From an uncultured bacterium (GTDB lineage: Bacteria; Desulfobacterota; BSN033; UBA1163): a DNA stretch of 46,201 bases. Positions 19,846 to 28,021 of this stretch are shown here, piece by piece. The notes under the pieces were generated by a model. That model saw nothing but the letters and a program-made list of their open reading frames with translations, ran no database searches and was not told the DNA's origin. The stretch covers positions 1 through 46,201 of the forward strand of contig CALIBK010000039.1 in assembly GCA_938045955.1 (NCBI GenBank), given 5' to 3'. Both the position numbers and the translations under genes were made by a program. The first letter of the stretch is position 1. Every line of letters starts with the position of its first letter.

Positions 19846-20762
19846 GAGGAGATCGATTTCCGATCGGTCCATTTCGAGATTATGATGGCAATCCCATCCT
19901 TCAACCCCAAAAGGGTTTTTTTTCAAAAGGACTTTATAATCCTTCGGTATGGAGGGAGGGGAATCATTTTTACTTATTCTTTAGAGGGGAGAGTGAGGAC
20001 GGGTTGACGGGAAGGATTGGCCTGGCTATGAGTGAGGATGGATTTCATTTTACCTGTCATGAGGAACCTGTGATTGTTCCCAGTGAAGAATACGATCAAG
20101 GAGGCTGTGAGGATCCGAGAGTTGTTAAATTGGAGGATACCTACTACCTTCTTTATATAGGGAATAGCAGGCGTTACCATGTATCCAATATCTGTATCGC
20201 GAGATCGGAGGACCTGACTCACTGGGAGAAACTGGGAAGGATTCTTTCTCCAAAACCGGGGAGCTGGGCCAGCGGACAGCTGAAGGCAGGAGTGATACTT
20301 CCTGAACGGGTGAATGGATACTATGTGATGTATTTTATGGGAGAGAAAGAACCCTGGAAGACCGGGATCGGTATTGCCTATTCTGAAAATTTAAGGGACT
20401 GGTTTGAACCTGTGAATCAACCTGTGATGACTCCTCGTTCGGGTTATTTTGACAGTCAGGGGGTAGAGCCGGGGCCGACTCCTCTTATAATCGATGAAGG
20501 GATTCTTCTCATCTATAATGGGTGGGGGAAGGACTGTGTTTATAAACCTGGGGGAGTCCTCTTTTCAAAGAAGGATCCCGCTCTCATTTTAAAAAGAACA
20601 GAAGAGCCCCTTATTTGTCTTGAGAAGGATTATGGAAGAGAGTTTGGACTGTCGAATCATTGTGTAGCCGAGGGACTTGTGCGAGAGGGAGAGCGCTGGC
20701 TTCTCTATTATGGAGCTGCAGATCGATTCTGTTGTGTAGCAATCTGGGAGGAGGAAAGATGA
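19830..20762 (+). CDS. GH130-like protein 1 (divergent, possibly hydrolytic)
   Basis: GGCEDPRVVKLEDTYYLLYIG; LLYYGAADRFCCVAI; five-bladed-propeller style repeats. Confidence 0.8.
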   Translation: MGASMRGDRFPIGPFRDYDGNPILQPQKGFFSKGLYNPSVWREGNHFYLFFRGESEDGLTGRIGLAMSEDGFHFTCHEEPVIVPSEEYDQGGCEDPRVVKLEDTYYLLYIGNSRRYHVSNICIARSEDLTHWEKLGRILSPKPGSWASGQLKAGVILPERVNGYYVMYFMGEKEPWKTGIGIAYSENLRDWFEPVNQPVMTPRSGYFDSQGVEPGPTPLIIDEGILLIYNGWGKDCVYKPGGVLFSKKDPALILKRTEEPLICLEKDYGREFGLSNHCVAEGLVREGERWLLYYGAADRFCCVAIWEEER

Positions 20763-21634
20763 GACTGAAACGATTTTTGAAAAATCCTATTTTACGGCCC
20801 AAAAGAGAAAATGACTGGGAATCGAAACTGGTTTTTAATCCCGCAGCATTATACGAGAATGGTCTATTTCATCTCCTCTATCGGGCGATTGGAGAGGATA
20901 ACATCTCGAGAATCGGTTATGCCGTAAGTTCCAATGGATATGAATTTTTCCGCCTGGATAAACCTGTATTTACCCCCATGGGAATTCTTGAGAGTAAAGG
21001 TTGTGAGGATCCAAGACTGGTTTCATTGGAAGGAAAGTTCTATATGACCTATACGGCCTATTCGATGAAGGGGGTCAGGGTTTCGCTTGCCTCGACCCGT
21101 AATTTTATTCAATGGGAACGTTATGGAGTGGTTCTTCCGGATATGGAGAATAAGGATGCGGTTCTCTTTCCTGAAAAGATTGGAGGAAGATATGTGATGC
21201 TTCATCGCCCGATGGATCCTCCCCGAAGCATCTGGATTGCCTATTCGAACGATCTGGTGAAGTGGGGAGATTTCAAAAAGGTGATGGCTCCGATCGAAGG
21301 AAGGTGGGACGGTATTGGGATTGGGTCCGCAAGCCCTCCTGTGAAAACCGAGAAGGGGTGGTTACTCATTTATCACGGGATTGACAAAGATGGGGTCTAT
21401 CGATTGGGGGCCGCTCTTTTGGATCTCGAAGACCCCTCTCGAGTCTTGGGAAGGCATCCGGAGCCTATCCTTGAGCCCGAGGAGGATTATGAACTTCGGG
21501 GAGAGGTCAGAGAAGTTGTTTTTGGATGCGGGATCTGCGAGGTGGAGGATAAATACTTCATCTATTATGGGGCTGCCGATAAGGTCATCTGCGGGGCAAC
21601 CGCAGAAAAGAGAGAACTCTTAAATCTATTTTAG
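20759..21634 (+). CDS. GH130-like protein 2 (phosphorylase-like)
   Basis: KGCEDPRLVSLEGKFYMTYTAYS; NKDAVLFPEKIGGRYVMLHRPM; GWLLIYHGIDKDGVYRLGAALLDLEDPS; FIYYGAADKVICGAT. Confidence 0.9.
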   Translation: MRLKRFLKNPILRPKRENDWESKLVFNPAALYENGLFHLLYRAIGEDNISRIGYAVSSNGYEFFRLDKPVFTPMGILESKGCEDPRLVSLEGKFYMTYTAYSMKGVRVSLASTRNFIQWERYGVVLPDMENKDAVLFPEKIGGRYVMLHRPMDPPRSIWIAYSNDLVKWGDFKKVMAPIEGRWDGIGIGSASPPVKTEKGWLLIYHGIDKDGVYRLGAALLDLEDPSRVLGRHPEPILEPEEDYELRGEVREVVFGCGICEVEDKYFIYYGAADKVICGATAEKRELLNLF

Positions 21635-21666
21635 GAGGCTGTTCAATAGCAGAGGGGGTTTAAGGC

Positions 21667-21774
21667 GTCATTCCTGCGAAACTTGTCCCTGCAGGTCTTA
21701 AGCAGGGAGCAGGAATCCAGAGAGAAACAAAAAATCTTTAAAAAAACTAGATTCCGTGTCAAGCACGGAATGAC
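21667..21774. repeat. REP-like inverted-repeat element, second copy
   Basis: GTCATTCCTGC..GCAGGAATCCAG (21667-21720) then CTAGATTCCGTGTCAAGCACGGAATGAC (21747-21774). Confidence 0.75.
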
Positions 21775-21877
21775 GGACTGCGGTAAGCGAAAAATTAATG
21801 GCCCCTGCGAAGCCTTGTCTTACAATGATTTGTGAATTATTGAAAAGGCTCTATTTTAAACTTTGGAGGTGAGGGAG

Positions 21878-22984
21878 ATGAAGATCGTCATGATGAGTCG
21901 ATGGAATATTCCATGTGGAGTATCGATTCATGCGGAATTGGTGGGAAGGGCCTGGGTGGCGATGGGACATGAACTTGAGGTACTGGCTCCCTGTGAATGG
22001 GAGGATTATAAGAGTGATGTCGATGAACCTTTCGTCAAACGATGTTATCGTTTGCCCAAACCTGAGAGGAAGGAGGGCTATTTCTTTGATGAGAGGTCTT
22101 TTAGAGATCTCCATTGCGATGTTTTTGTAGTCCAGAATCTTGAGATTCTTCCCATGGAGGATCTTTATAGAGTTTTTCCTTCCATTCGAGAGAAGGCAAA
22201 GACGGTCTTTGTCGTCCATGAGGGGAAACCTCCAAAGGACCCTATCTTTTATCGATTTGAGTGGGATGCGGTCGTGTGCTTTGATGAAAGATATAAGCGA
22301 TTTTTGGAAAAGATTTATCCGAAAGAAAAAATATTCGTCATCCCTTATCCTTGCCATCCTCTCCATTATGGGGACAAAATGAAAGCACGAAAGGAATTAG
22401 GGCTTCCTTTGGACAAAAAGATTCTTTTCAACTATGGCATCGGGGTATATCGTCACCTCCATCTCCTTCCCACCATTGAAAGAGTTCATCAAGAATACCC
22501 TCTTATCCTTCTTACGCTCACCCATATTCCGGAGTGGTATGATCTTTTTGAAAGTGTTCGACATCGATATCCTTTTATTGAATTGAGAAAAGGAGACATT
22601 CCAATTCCACAACTCTATACTTACCTTCATGCTTCTGACGCATTGTTAGTTCATAAGGATTCGGCTGAAGCTGTAGTGGTTCCCTCAACCGCATTTCTCT
22701 GTCTGGGGTCTGGGTGCCCGATTTTGGCTTACGATACAAACTTCTTTGAAACCTTTGATAAGGAAGTGATCAAATATAGTGATCTTGGTGAAGTCTTAAG
22801 AGAGGTTTTTCAGGGGAGCGAAAGGGTGAAGGAGACACTCAGGAGGGCTGAGACGTTTGTCCAAAATCATTCTTCCACAGTAATCGGAGAGAAATTTATT
22901 TCACTGTTTAACTCTCTTCAGTCCTCCCGATATGAGGTTTCATCTTCCCTTTCCCGAGAATATTACCCTCTTCCCCATCCATGA
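21878..22984 (+). CDS. Glycosyltransferase, GT4-like (type A, copy 3)
   Basis: MKIVMMSRWNIPCGVSIHAELVGRAWVAMGHE; GGAGGTGAGGG RBS. Confidence 0.8.
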   Translation: MKIVMMSRWNIPCGVSIHAELVGRAWVAMGHELEVLAPCEWEDYKSDVDEPFVKRCYRLPKPERKEGYFFDERSFRDLHCDVFVVQNLEILPMEDLYRVFPSIREKAKTVFVVHEGKPPKDPIFYRFEWDAVVCFDERYKRFLEKIYPKEKIFVIPYPCHPLHYGDKMKARKELGLPLDKKILFNYGIGVYRHLHLLPTIERVHQEYPLILLTLTHIPEWYDLFESVRHRYPFIELRKGDIPIPQLYTYLHASDALLVHKDSAEAVVVPSTAFLCLGSGCPILAYDTNFFETFDKEVIKYSDLGEVLREVFQGSERVKETLRRAETFVQNHSSTVIGEKFISLFNSLQSSRYEVSSSLSREYYPLPHP

Positions 22985-23035
22985 AAAAAATGATATGGAT
23001 AAGAAAATTCAATTTGTTAAAGAAGAAGGGGTACG

Positions 23036-23422
23036 GTGAGGAGAAAGGTGAGATTGGACGGAGAGGGAAAAGGAATTTTATCAGAGGAGAGACCATGGGG
23101 TGGGTTCATTGTTCTGGAAGAAAGAGTTACCCATAAGGTCAAACGAATCTGGGTCCATCCCGGGCATCGATTAAGTTACCAGAAACATCGTTTCCGGAAC
23201 GAGCACTGGTTGATCGTTGAAGGAGAGGCAAAGGTGATCCTGGATGGAAAGGAAATCTCTCTAAAACCAGGGGGTTCAGTGGATATTCCGATTGGGGTAG
23301 CTCATCGGATCGAAAACATAGGAAGTGGAATTCTTACCTTTATCGAGGTGCAGAGAGGAGAAGATTTTTCTGAGGAAGATGTGATTCGACTTGAAGATGA
23401 CTATGGGCGAGTTCGTCCTTAA
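23036..23422 (+). CDS. Stand-alone phosphomannose-isomerase-type cupin (ManC C-terminal-domain-like)
   Basis: ERPWGGFIVLEE; HPGHRLSYQKHRFRNEHWLIVEGEAKVILDGKEISLKPGGSVDIPIGVAHRIEN. Confidence 0.88.
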   Translation: MRRKVRLDGEGKGILSEERPWGGFIVLEERVTHKVKRIWVHPGHRLSYQKHRFRNEHWLIVEGEAKVILDGKEISLKPGGSVDIPIGVAHRIENIGSGILTFIEVQRGEDFSEEDVIRLEDDYGRVRP

Positions 23423-24590
23423 TCGGAAGGATCATTATCTCTTAGGTCTTAATTATTGGCCCATCGATTCAGGGCCTTACTGGTGGCGCTCTTTTGATCA
23501 GGGGGTTATCGAAGAGGATTTTTCAAGAATCAGGGAGGCGGGGTTTGAGACCCTTCGAGTATTTCTCCTCTGGGAGGATTTCCAACCCGAACCTCGAAAG
23601 GTCTCTATTCCGTCCATCCATCATCTGGTCAATGTAATAGAGACGGGTTATAAAAAAGGACTCCAGTTCGTGGTCACTTTCTTTACCGGACATATGGGTG
23701 GAGTCAATTTTCTTCCTCCGTGGATGGTTGAATTCGGGGAAGGGGACCTTCGCTTTCCTATTTTTACGGATGGGAAGAGAAGAAGAGGAAAGAGTATAAA
23801 TTTTTATTCGAACAGAGAAGTCCAGAGGGCCCAAAAATTACTCCTTGGTGAGGTTTCGGAAGCACTGAAGGGACATCCAGCTCTCTGGGCATGGGATCTT
23901 GGGAACGAACCCTCTAACCTCGTTCAGCCGAATTCTAAGGAAGAGGCAGAAGGATGGCTCGAAGAGATGGTCTCGGAGCTTAAAAAGAGAGATGAGTCGA
24001 TCCTGGTGACCTTAGGACTTCACCAGGAAGACTTAGAAGAGGATCGAAGAATGGGGCCTAAAGAAGTGGCCCGCTGGTGCGACTTCTTATCTATTCATGC
24101 CTATTCCATTTATGCTTCCTGGACCAATGACCAAATGGATGAATCTGTTGTTCCTTTTCTTGGCCTCTTGACCTGGTGGCTTGGTTCCAAAGAGGTGTTC
24201 ATCGAAGAGGTGGGGATTCCTTCTTCAAATGATTTTAAAGGAGAAAAGATCGTTTCGGAAGAAGTGGCTTATTCCTATTATGAAAGACTTCTTCCATGGA
24301 TGAATCGTTATCCTTTTCTGGGAGTCCTTTTCTGGTGTTATGGAGATTATTCAAAGGCCTTATGGGAAAGACCTCCTCTGGATGAGGCTCCCCATGAACG
24401 TTATTTTGGACTATTTCGGGAGAATCGTTCTCCAAAATCCTTCCTTCCTCTGTTCTCTCTGATTCAGAGAGAGAGACCGAGGACGGAGGTTAAATTGGAT
24501 TGGATAGAGATGGAACCCGATGAATACTTCAGAAACCCCAAAGAACACCTTTCTCGGCTCTTTTGGAGATTTAAAGATCAGGAAGGTTAA
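23391..24590 (+). CDS. GH5-like/clan GH-A glycoside hydrolase
   Basis: LNYWP..GPYWW; PALWAWDLGNEPSN acid/base; VFIEEVGIPS nucleophile; true start could be 23397 or 23403. Confidence 0.75.
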   Translation: MKMTMGEFVLNRKDHYLLGLNYWPIDSGPYWWRSFDQGVIEEDFSRIREAGFETLRVFLLWEDFQPEPRKVSIPSIHHLVNVIETGYKKGLQFVVTFFTGHMGGVNFLPPWMVEFGEGDLRFPIFTDGKRRRGKSINFYSNREVQRAQKLLLGEVSEALKGHPALWAWDLGNEPSNLVQPNSKEEAEGWLEEMVSELKKRDESILVTLGLHQEDLEEDRRMGPKEVARWCDFLSIHAYSIYASWTNDQMDESVVPFLGLLTWWLGSKEVFIEEVGIPSSNDFKGEKIVSEEVAYSYYERLLPWMNRYPFLGVLFWCYGDYSKALWERPPLDEAPHERYFGLFRENRSPKSFLPLFSLIQRERPRTEVKLDWIEMEPDEYFRNPKEHLSRLFWRFKDQEG

Positions 24591-24599
24591 GAAGGGAGG

Positions 24600-25685
24600 T
24601 TGGGGACGATGGTTTTTGTGATCATGGGAGGGGGTTCAGGAACGCGGTTCTGGCCAGCCAGCAGAGAAGCCTGTCCCAAACAATTTTTAACCATTTATGG
24701 GGCTCATCCTCTTATTTATGAGACCTATCGTCGAGTGGCCTCGCTGGTCGAGGATCAGAGGATCATCTTAGTCATCAACCGAAAGCATCGCCCTCTGGTG
24801 GATCAGATCTTCCATGCACATCAGGTCCGGGTGATCGAGGAGCCAGAAGGGAAAAATACCGCTCCCTGTGTTGGACTGGCCTCCCTTTGGGTGAAGAAGG
24901 AATTTGGGGATCAACCGGTTGCTTTTCTCCCAGCCGACCATTATGTCGGTCGTGAGGAACTTTTTCAAAAAGCCCTCCACACGGGCCTCTCTTTTGCTGA
25001 GAAAGGGGGAATCGTTTTACTGGGGGCCACTCCAACCTATCCTGAAACGGGATATGGATATATCGAGAAAGGAGAAAGGGTCTCTTCCTCTGAAGAATTA
25101 TCCATTTACGAGGTAAAACGATTTGTTGAGAAACCTGATTCGGAGATGGCGAAATTATATTTCAATAACCAAAATTTCTTCTGGAATATGGGGATCTTTA
25201 TTTTTAAACCCAGCCTCATCCTTTCAGAAATTGAACGCCATTTACCTTCGTTGAGTCAGGGGCTGTTGAAGATTGGAGCGGCGTTGGGATCTGATCGATA
25301 CCCTTCCATCCTTGAGGAAGTCTATCGATCTCTTTCTCCCATTTCGATTGATTACGGAGTGATGGAAAAGACGTCTCAGAAGACCTATCTCATTCCCGGA
25401 GAATATGGTTGGAGTGATGTGGGGAGCTGGAATTCCCTTTTTCAGATCAAAGAGAAAGAGAGGGATCCCCAGGGAAATCTCGTTCAGGGGAATGCGATTC
25501 TTTTGGATACAGAAGACTCCCTGATTTATTCTAAAAATGGAAGGTTGATCGGGGTACTCGGATTAAAGAACGCGCTCGTGGTGGATACAGAGGATGTCCT
25601 GTTAATCTCGAACCTCGATCGATCACAGGAGTTGAGGCAGTTTCCAGAAATATTGAGCAAGCGAGGATGGACACAATGGATTTAG
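24600..25685 (+). CDS. manC: Mannose-1-phosphate guanylyltransferase (no fused cupin domain)
   Basis: IMGGGSGTRFWPASREACPKQFL; FVEKPDSEMAKLY; WNMGIFIFKPS; SIDYGVMEKT..YGWSDVGSWNSL. Confidence 0.95.
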   Translation: MGTMVFVIMGGGSGTRFWPASREACPKQFLTIYGAHPLIYETYRRVASLVEDQRIILVINRKHRPLVDQIFHAHQVRVIEEPEGKNTAPCVGLASLWVKKEFGDQPVAFLPADHYVGREELFQKALHTGLSFAEKGGIVLLGATPTYPETGYGYIEKGERVSSSEELSIYEVKRFVEKPDSEMAKLYFNNQNFFWNMGIFIFKPSLILSEIERHLPSLSQGLLKIGAALGSDRYPSILEEVYRSLSPISIDYGVMEKTSQKTYLIPGEYGWSDVGSWNSLFQIKEKERDPQGNLVQGNAILLDTEDSLIYSKNGRLIGVLGLKNALVVDTEDVLLISNLDRSQELRQFPEILSKRGWTQWI

Positions 25686-27316
25686 AAAAAAGGGGTCTTC
25701 CATCTCAAGGAGACTCGATTCAGATACAGAAGGTTCTTTCTTCTATCCTTTCCTTACCGGGGAAGGAGAGAATGGAGGCTATCCTGTCCCTGGAGAATGC
25801 TCGAGAGGTCTTCCAGTCCATGCCAGAAGAGGAAGCCTATCTGACCATTAAAGAGATCGGTGACCATGATAGCCTTCCTCTTCTCTCTCTCATGTCGAGT
25901 GATCAGTGTCAGTATCTTCTGGATCTTGAACTCTGGAAAGGATATGAGTTTCAACCCGAAAGAGTGGAGCACTGGCTTCCCCTACTTCTGGCCTGTGAAG
26001 AGGAGGCCCTGGAGGAGTGGCTGAAAGGGATTGATCTGGATACCCTTCTTCTTCTTTTAAAGAAGCATATTCGAATCCATCTGAAAGAGAGAGAGGACAT
26101 TTCCTCGCAGGAGGAACATCCTCCTTTCTTTACCCTTGATGGAACCTATTATATTGAAGTCTTAAGACCCGCTCTTCAGGAATCAATGGAAAGGCTGTTA
26201 AGACATCTCGCCGCTCAGGATCTCTCTTTTTACTGGAGGGTCTTGGAGCAAGTTCAAGCAGAGATCGAGGTGGAACTCGAGGAGAGGGCCCTTCATTTCA
26301 GGGAGGCAAGACTTGAGGAGAGGGGTTTCCCGAGGATGGAAGACGCTCTTTCCCTTTATCAATATCTCAATCCCAAGAGACTCAGGCAAATGATGGAACA
26401 AAAGGAGATCCATTTCCCAGGACTTCCGGCAGATCTTCCTCCTCCTTCTTTTCCCATGGTCCTTCAGGATCAGAAACTCTTTTTTTCTTTGTGTTTGAGA
26501 GAGGTTGAAGGAGGCCCTTTCATGGATCGACTGAAGATGGAGCTTGCCTATATGGCGAACCAGATCACGGTGGCTGATCAACCCGAGAGGATCGACCTTT
26601 CTACTCTCCAGGAAAGCTTAAGAAAAGTCGGAGGATATCTTAGCATAGGTTTAGAGCGGCTCACGGGTGGGGAGATTCAGAAGGCAAGGGGCGTGCTTGA
26701 AGAGATTCCGTTGAAATTTATTTTTCAAGTAGGATACGGTGCAACCCTTGAACTCAAATGGAGGGCCGAAAGAATATGGAAAAAGGGCTGGTTTTCTGAG
26801 AACAAGGTTCCCTTCTCTTTTTTAGATTCCCCCTGGGAAGAGAGAATAGAGGGTTTAGTTAAAAAGAAGAGACCTCTCTTCTATGACGAAGAGAAAGGGG
26901 CATTTCGTGAATTCCGTTCTTATTCCGAAATCCAAATCCTTCATAAGGATTTGGATCGACTCGAACTCTTGGGAAGAATCTTACAATCCTTACCCAATTT
27001 TTCTTACTTTTTGGGATGGACTTGGAAGGAATTTCTATTTCACGCATTTCTTCGTGAGACAATTCCGTCGAGCATTGAAACCCCAATGGATACAATAGAG
27101 GAAAAGGTTTCCCTTTTAAAAAGTCTCTACTCCGAGGAGGAGTTAAGAAAGAGTTTCATTGCTTGGCTTTCAAGTAAAGGGAATCTTTCCTACGAAAGGG
27201 AAAATTCTCTTCTTCATGAGATATTCGATCTCCTTTTCAAAACCTTCACCAATCATAAAGGGTTAGATCAGGAGCCCGAGGAGATGGTCAATCAATTAAT
27301 CTCTAAATCTGAATAG
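25676..27316 (+). CDS. DUF6178-like protein of unknown function
   Basis: EEEAYLTIKEIGDHDSLPLLSLMSSDQCQYLLDLELWKGYEFQPERVEHWL resembles DUF6178; alternative start 25667. Confidence 0.65.
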   Translation: MDLEKRGLPSQGDSIQIQKVLSSILSLPGKERMEAILSLENAREVFQSMPEEEAYLTIKEIGDHDSLPLLSLMSSDQCQYLLDLELWKGYEFQPERVEHWLPLLLACEEEALEEWLKGIDLDTLLLLLKKHIRIHLKEREDISSQEEHPPFFTLDGTYYIEVLRPALQESMERLLRHLAAQDLSFYWRVLEQVQAEIEVELEERALHFREARLEERGFPRMEDALSLYQYLNPKRLRQMMEQKEIHFPGLPADLPPPSFPMVLQDQKLFFSLCLREVEGGPFMDRLKMELAYMANQITVADQPERIDLSTLQESLRKVGGYLSIGLERLTGGEIQKARGVLEEIPLKFIFQVGYGATLELKWRAERIWKKGWFSENKVPFSFLDSPWEERIEGLVKKKRPLFYDEEKGAFREFRSYSEIQILHKDLDRLELLGRILQSLPNFSYFLGWTWKEFLFHAFLRETIPSSIETPMDTIEEKVSLLKSLYSEEELRKSFIAWLSSKGNLSYERENSLLHEIFDLLFKTFTNHKGLDQEPEEMVNQLISKSE

Positions 27317-27337
27317 AATTGAAAGGAGGGAGTCATC

Positions 27338-27628
27338 ATGGAAGAGAAGAGAATGGAGTTACCCATTGCTCCAAAATGGCAAACCACAGTGAGTACATTG
27401 AAATGTGACCATATTGATGAATATGTCTCCATTATGGTCAAAAATGATTGGACCTCCACCTGTACCTGGTACAGGCAGTATAAGGAGGTCCTTTCCGGGG
27501 ATAAGGGAAGGGCAAAACCGGATAAAAAGATCAGGAAGAAGATCCCTTTATGCCAGGGGCCTCTATGCTCCTATGTTACAGGGTATAGGGATCAACTCAT
27601 AAAAGAAGAACAGGAAACAAGATCGTAA
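27338..27628 (+). CDS. Hypothetical protein
   Basis: GAAAGGAGGGAG RBS; 96 aa, several Cys. Confidence 0.55.
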   Translation: MEEKRMELPIAPKWQTTVSTLKCDHIDEYVSIMVKNDWTSTCTWYRQYKEVLSGDKGRAKPDKKIRKKIPLCQGPLCSYVTGYRDQLIKEEQETRS

Positions 27629-27772
27629 AAGATTTTAACGTCTTTCTTCCTATTTCAACCCTTTCAAACCCTATCTAAGCTAATAGGGGATAAGGCTTCC
27701 TGACTTTTATTGATCCCGATAAAAGCGATCGGGACCATCAAGAATTATTTTCTCAAAAGGAGGATTAAGACT

Positions 27773-28021
27773 ATGATTACCAAGATGATCTTAATCTTCT
27801 TTGCAGGAGTGATTATAGATCTTCTATGTACGCGTTATACGAGGAGTGTCGCAGAACGAAGATTATGGGCCGCTACCCTGCTCAGTGGGTTGATCACAGT
27901 GACCCATTTTGTGTTGTTGAGCATCATCCTCCAGGGAAGTTTGGAAGAAGGGCTCCTGAATATTTTAGCCTATGCCGGAGGGAATACGGTGGGAACCTAC
28001 ATTGCATTAAAAAAAGTTTAA
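27773..28021 (+). CDS. Small two- or three-TM membrane protein
   Basis: MITKMILIFFAGVIIDLLCTRYTRSVAERRLWAATLLSGLITVTHFVLLSIIL; AAAAGGAGG RBS; track start 27710 spans a hairpin. Confidence 0.7.
   Translation: MITKMILIFFAGVIIDLLCTRYTRSVAERRLWAATLLSGLITVTHFVLLSIILQGSLEEGLLNILAYAGGNTVGTYIALKKV

Noticed and set aside
20660-20758. N-terminal extension of the second GH130 ORF
   Set aside because: Lies within GH130-1; the extension is Cys/Arg-rich and non-homologous; ATG 20759 gives a normal GH130 start
24775-25035. Minus-strand ORF of 86 aa inside manC
   Set aside because: Antisense to a clearly conserved catalytic region; overlaps another shadow ORF at 24768-24980
27714-27734. Small hairpin TCCCGAT-AAAAGCG-ATCGGGA upstream of the small membrane-protein gene
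   Set aside because: Only 7-bp stem with no U-tract; too weak to call a terminator or riboswitch without folding or conservation data
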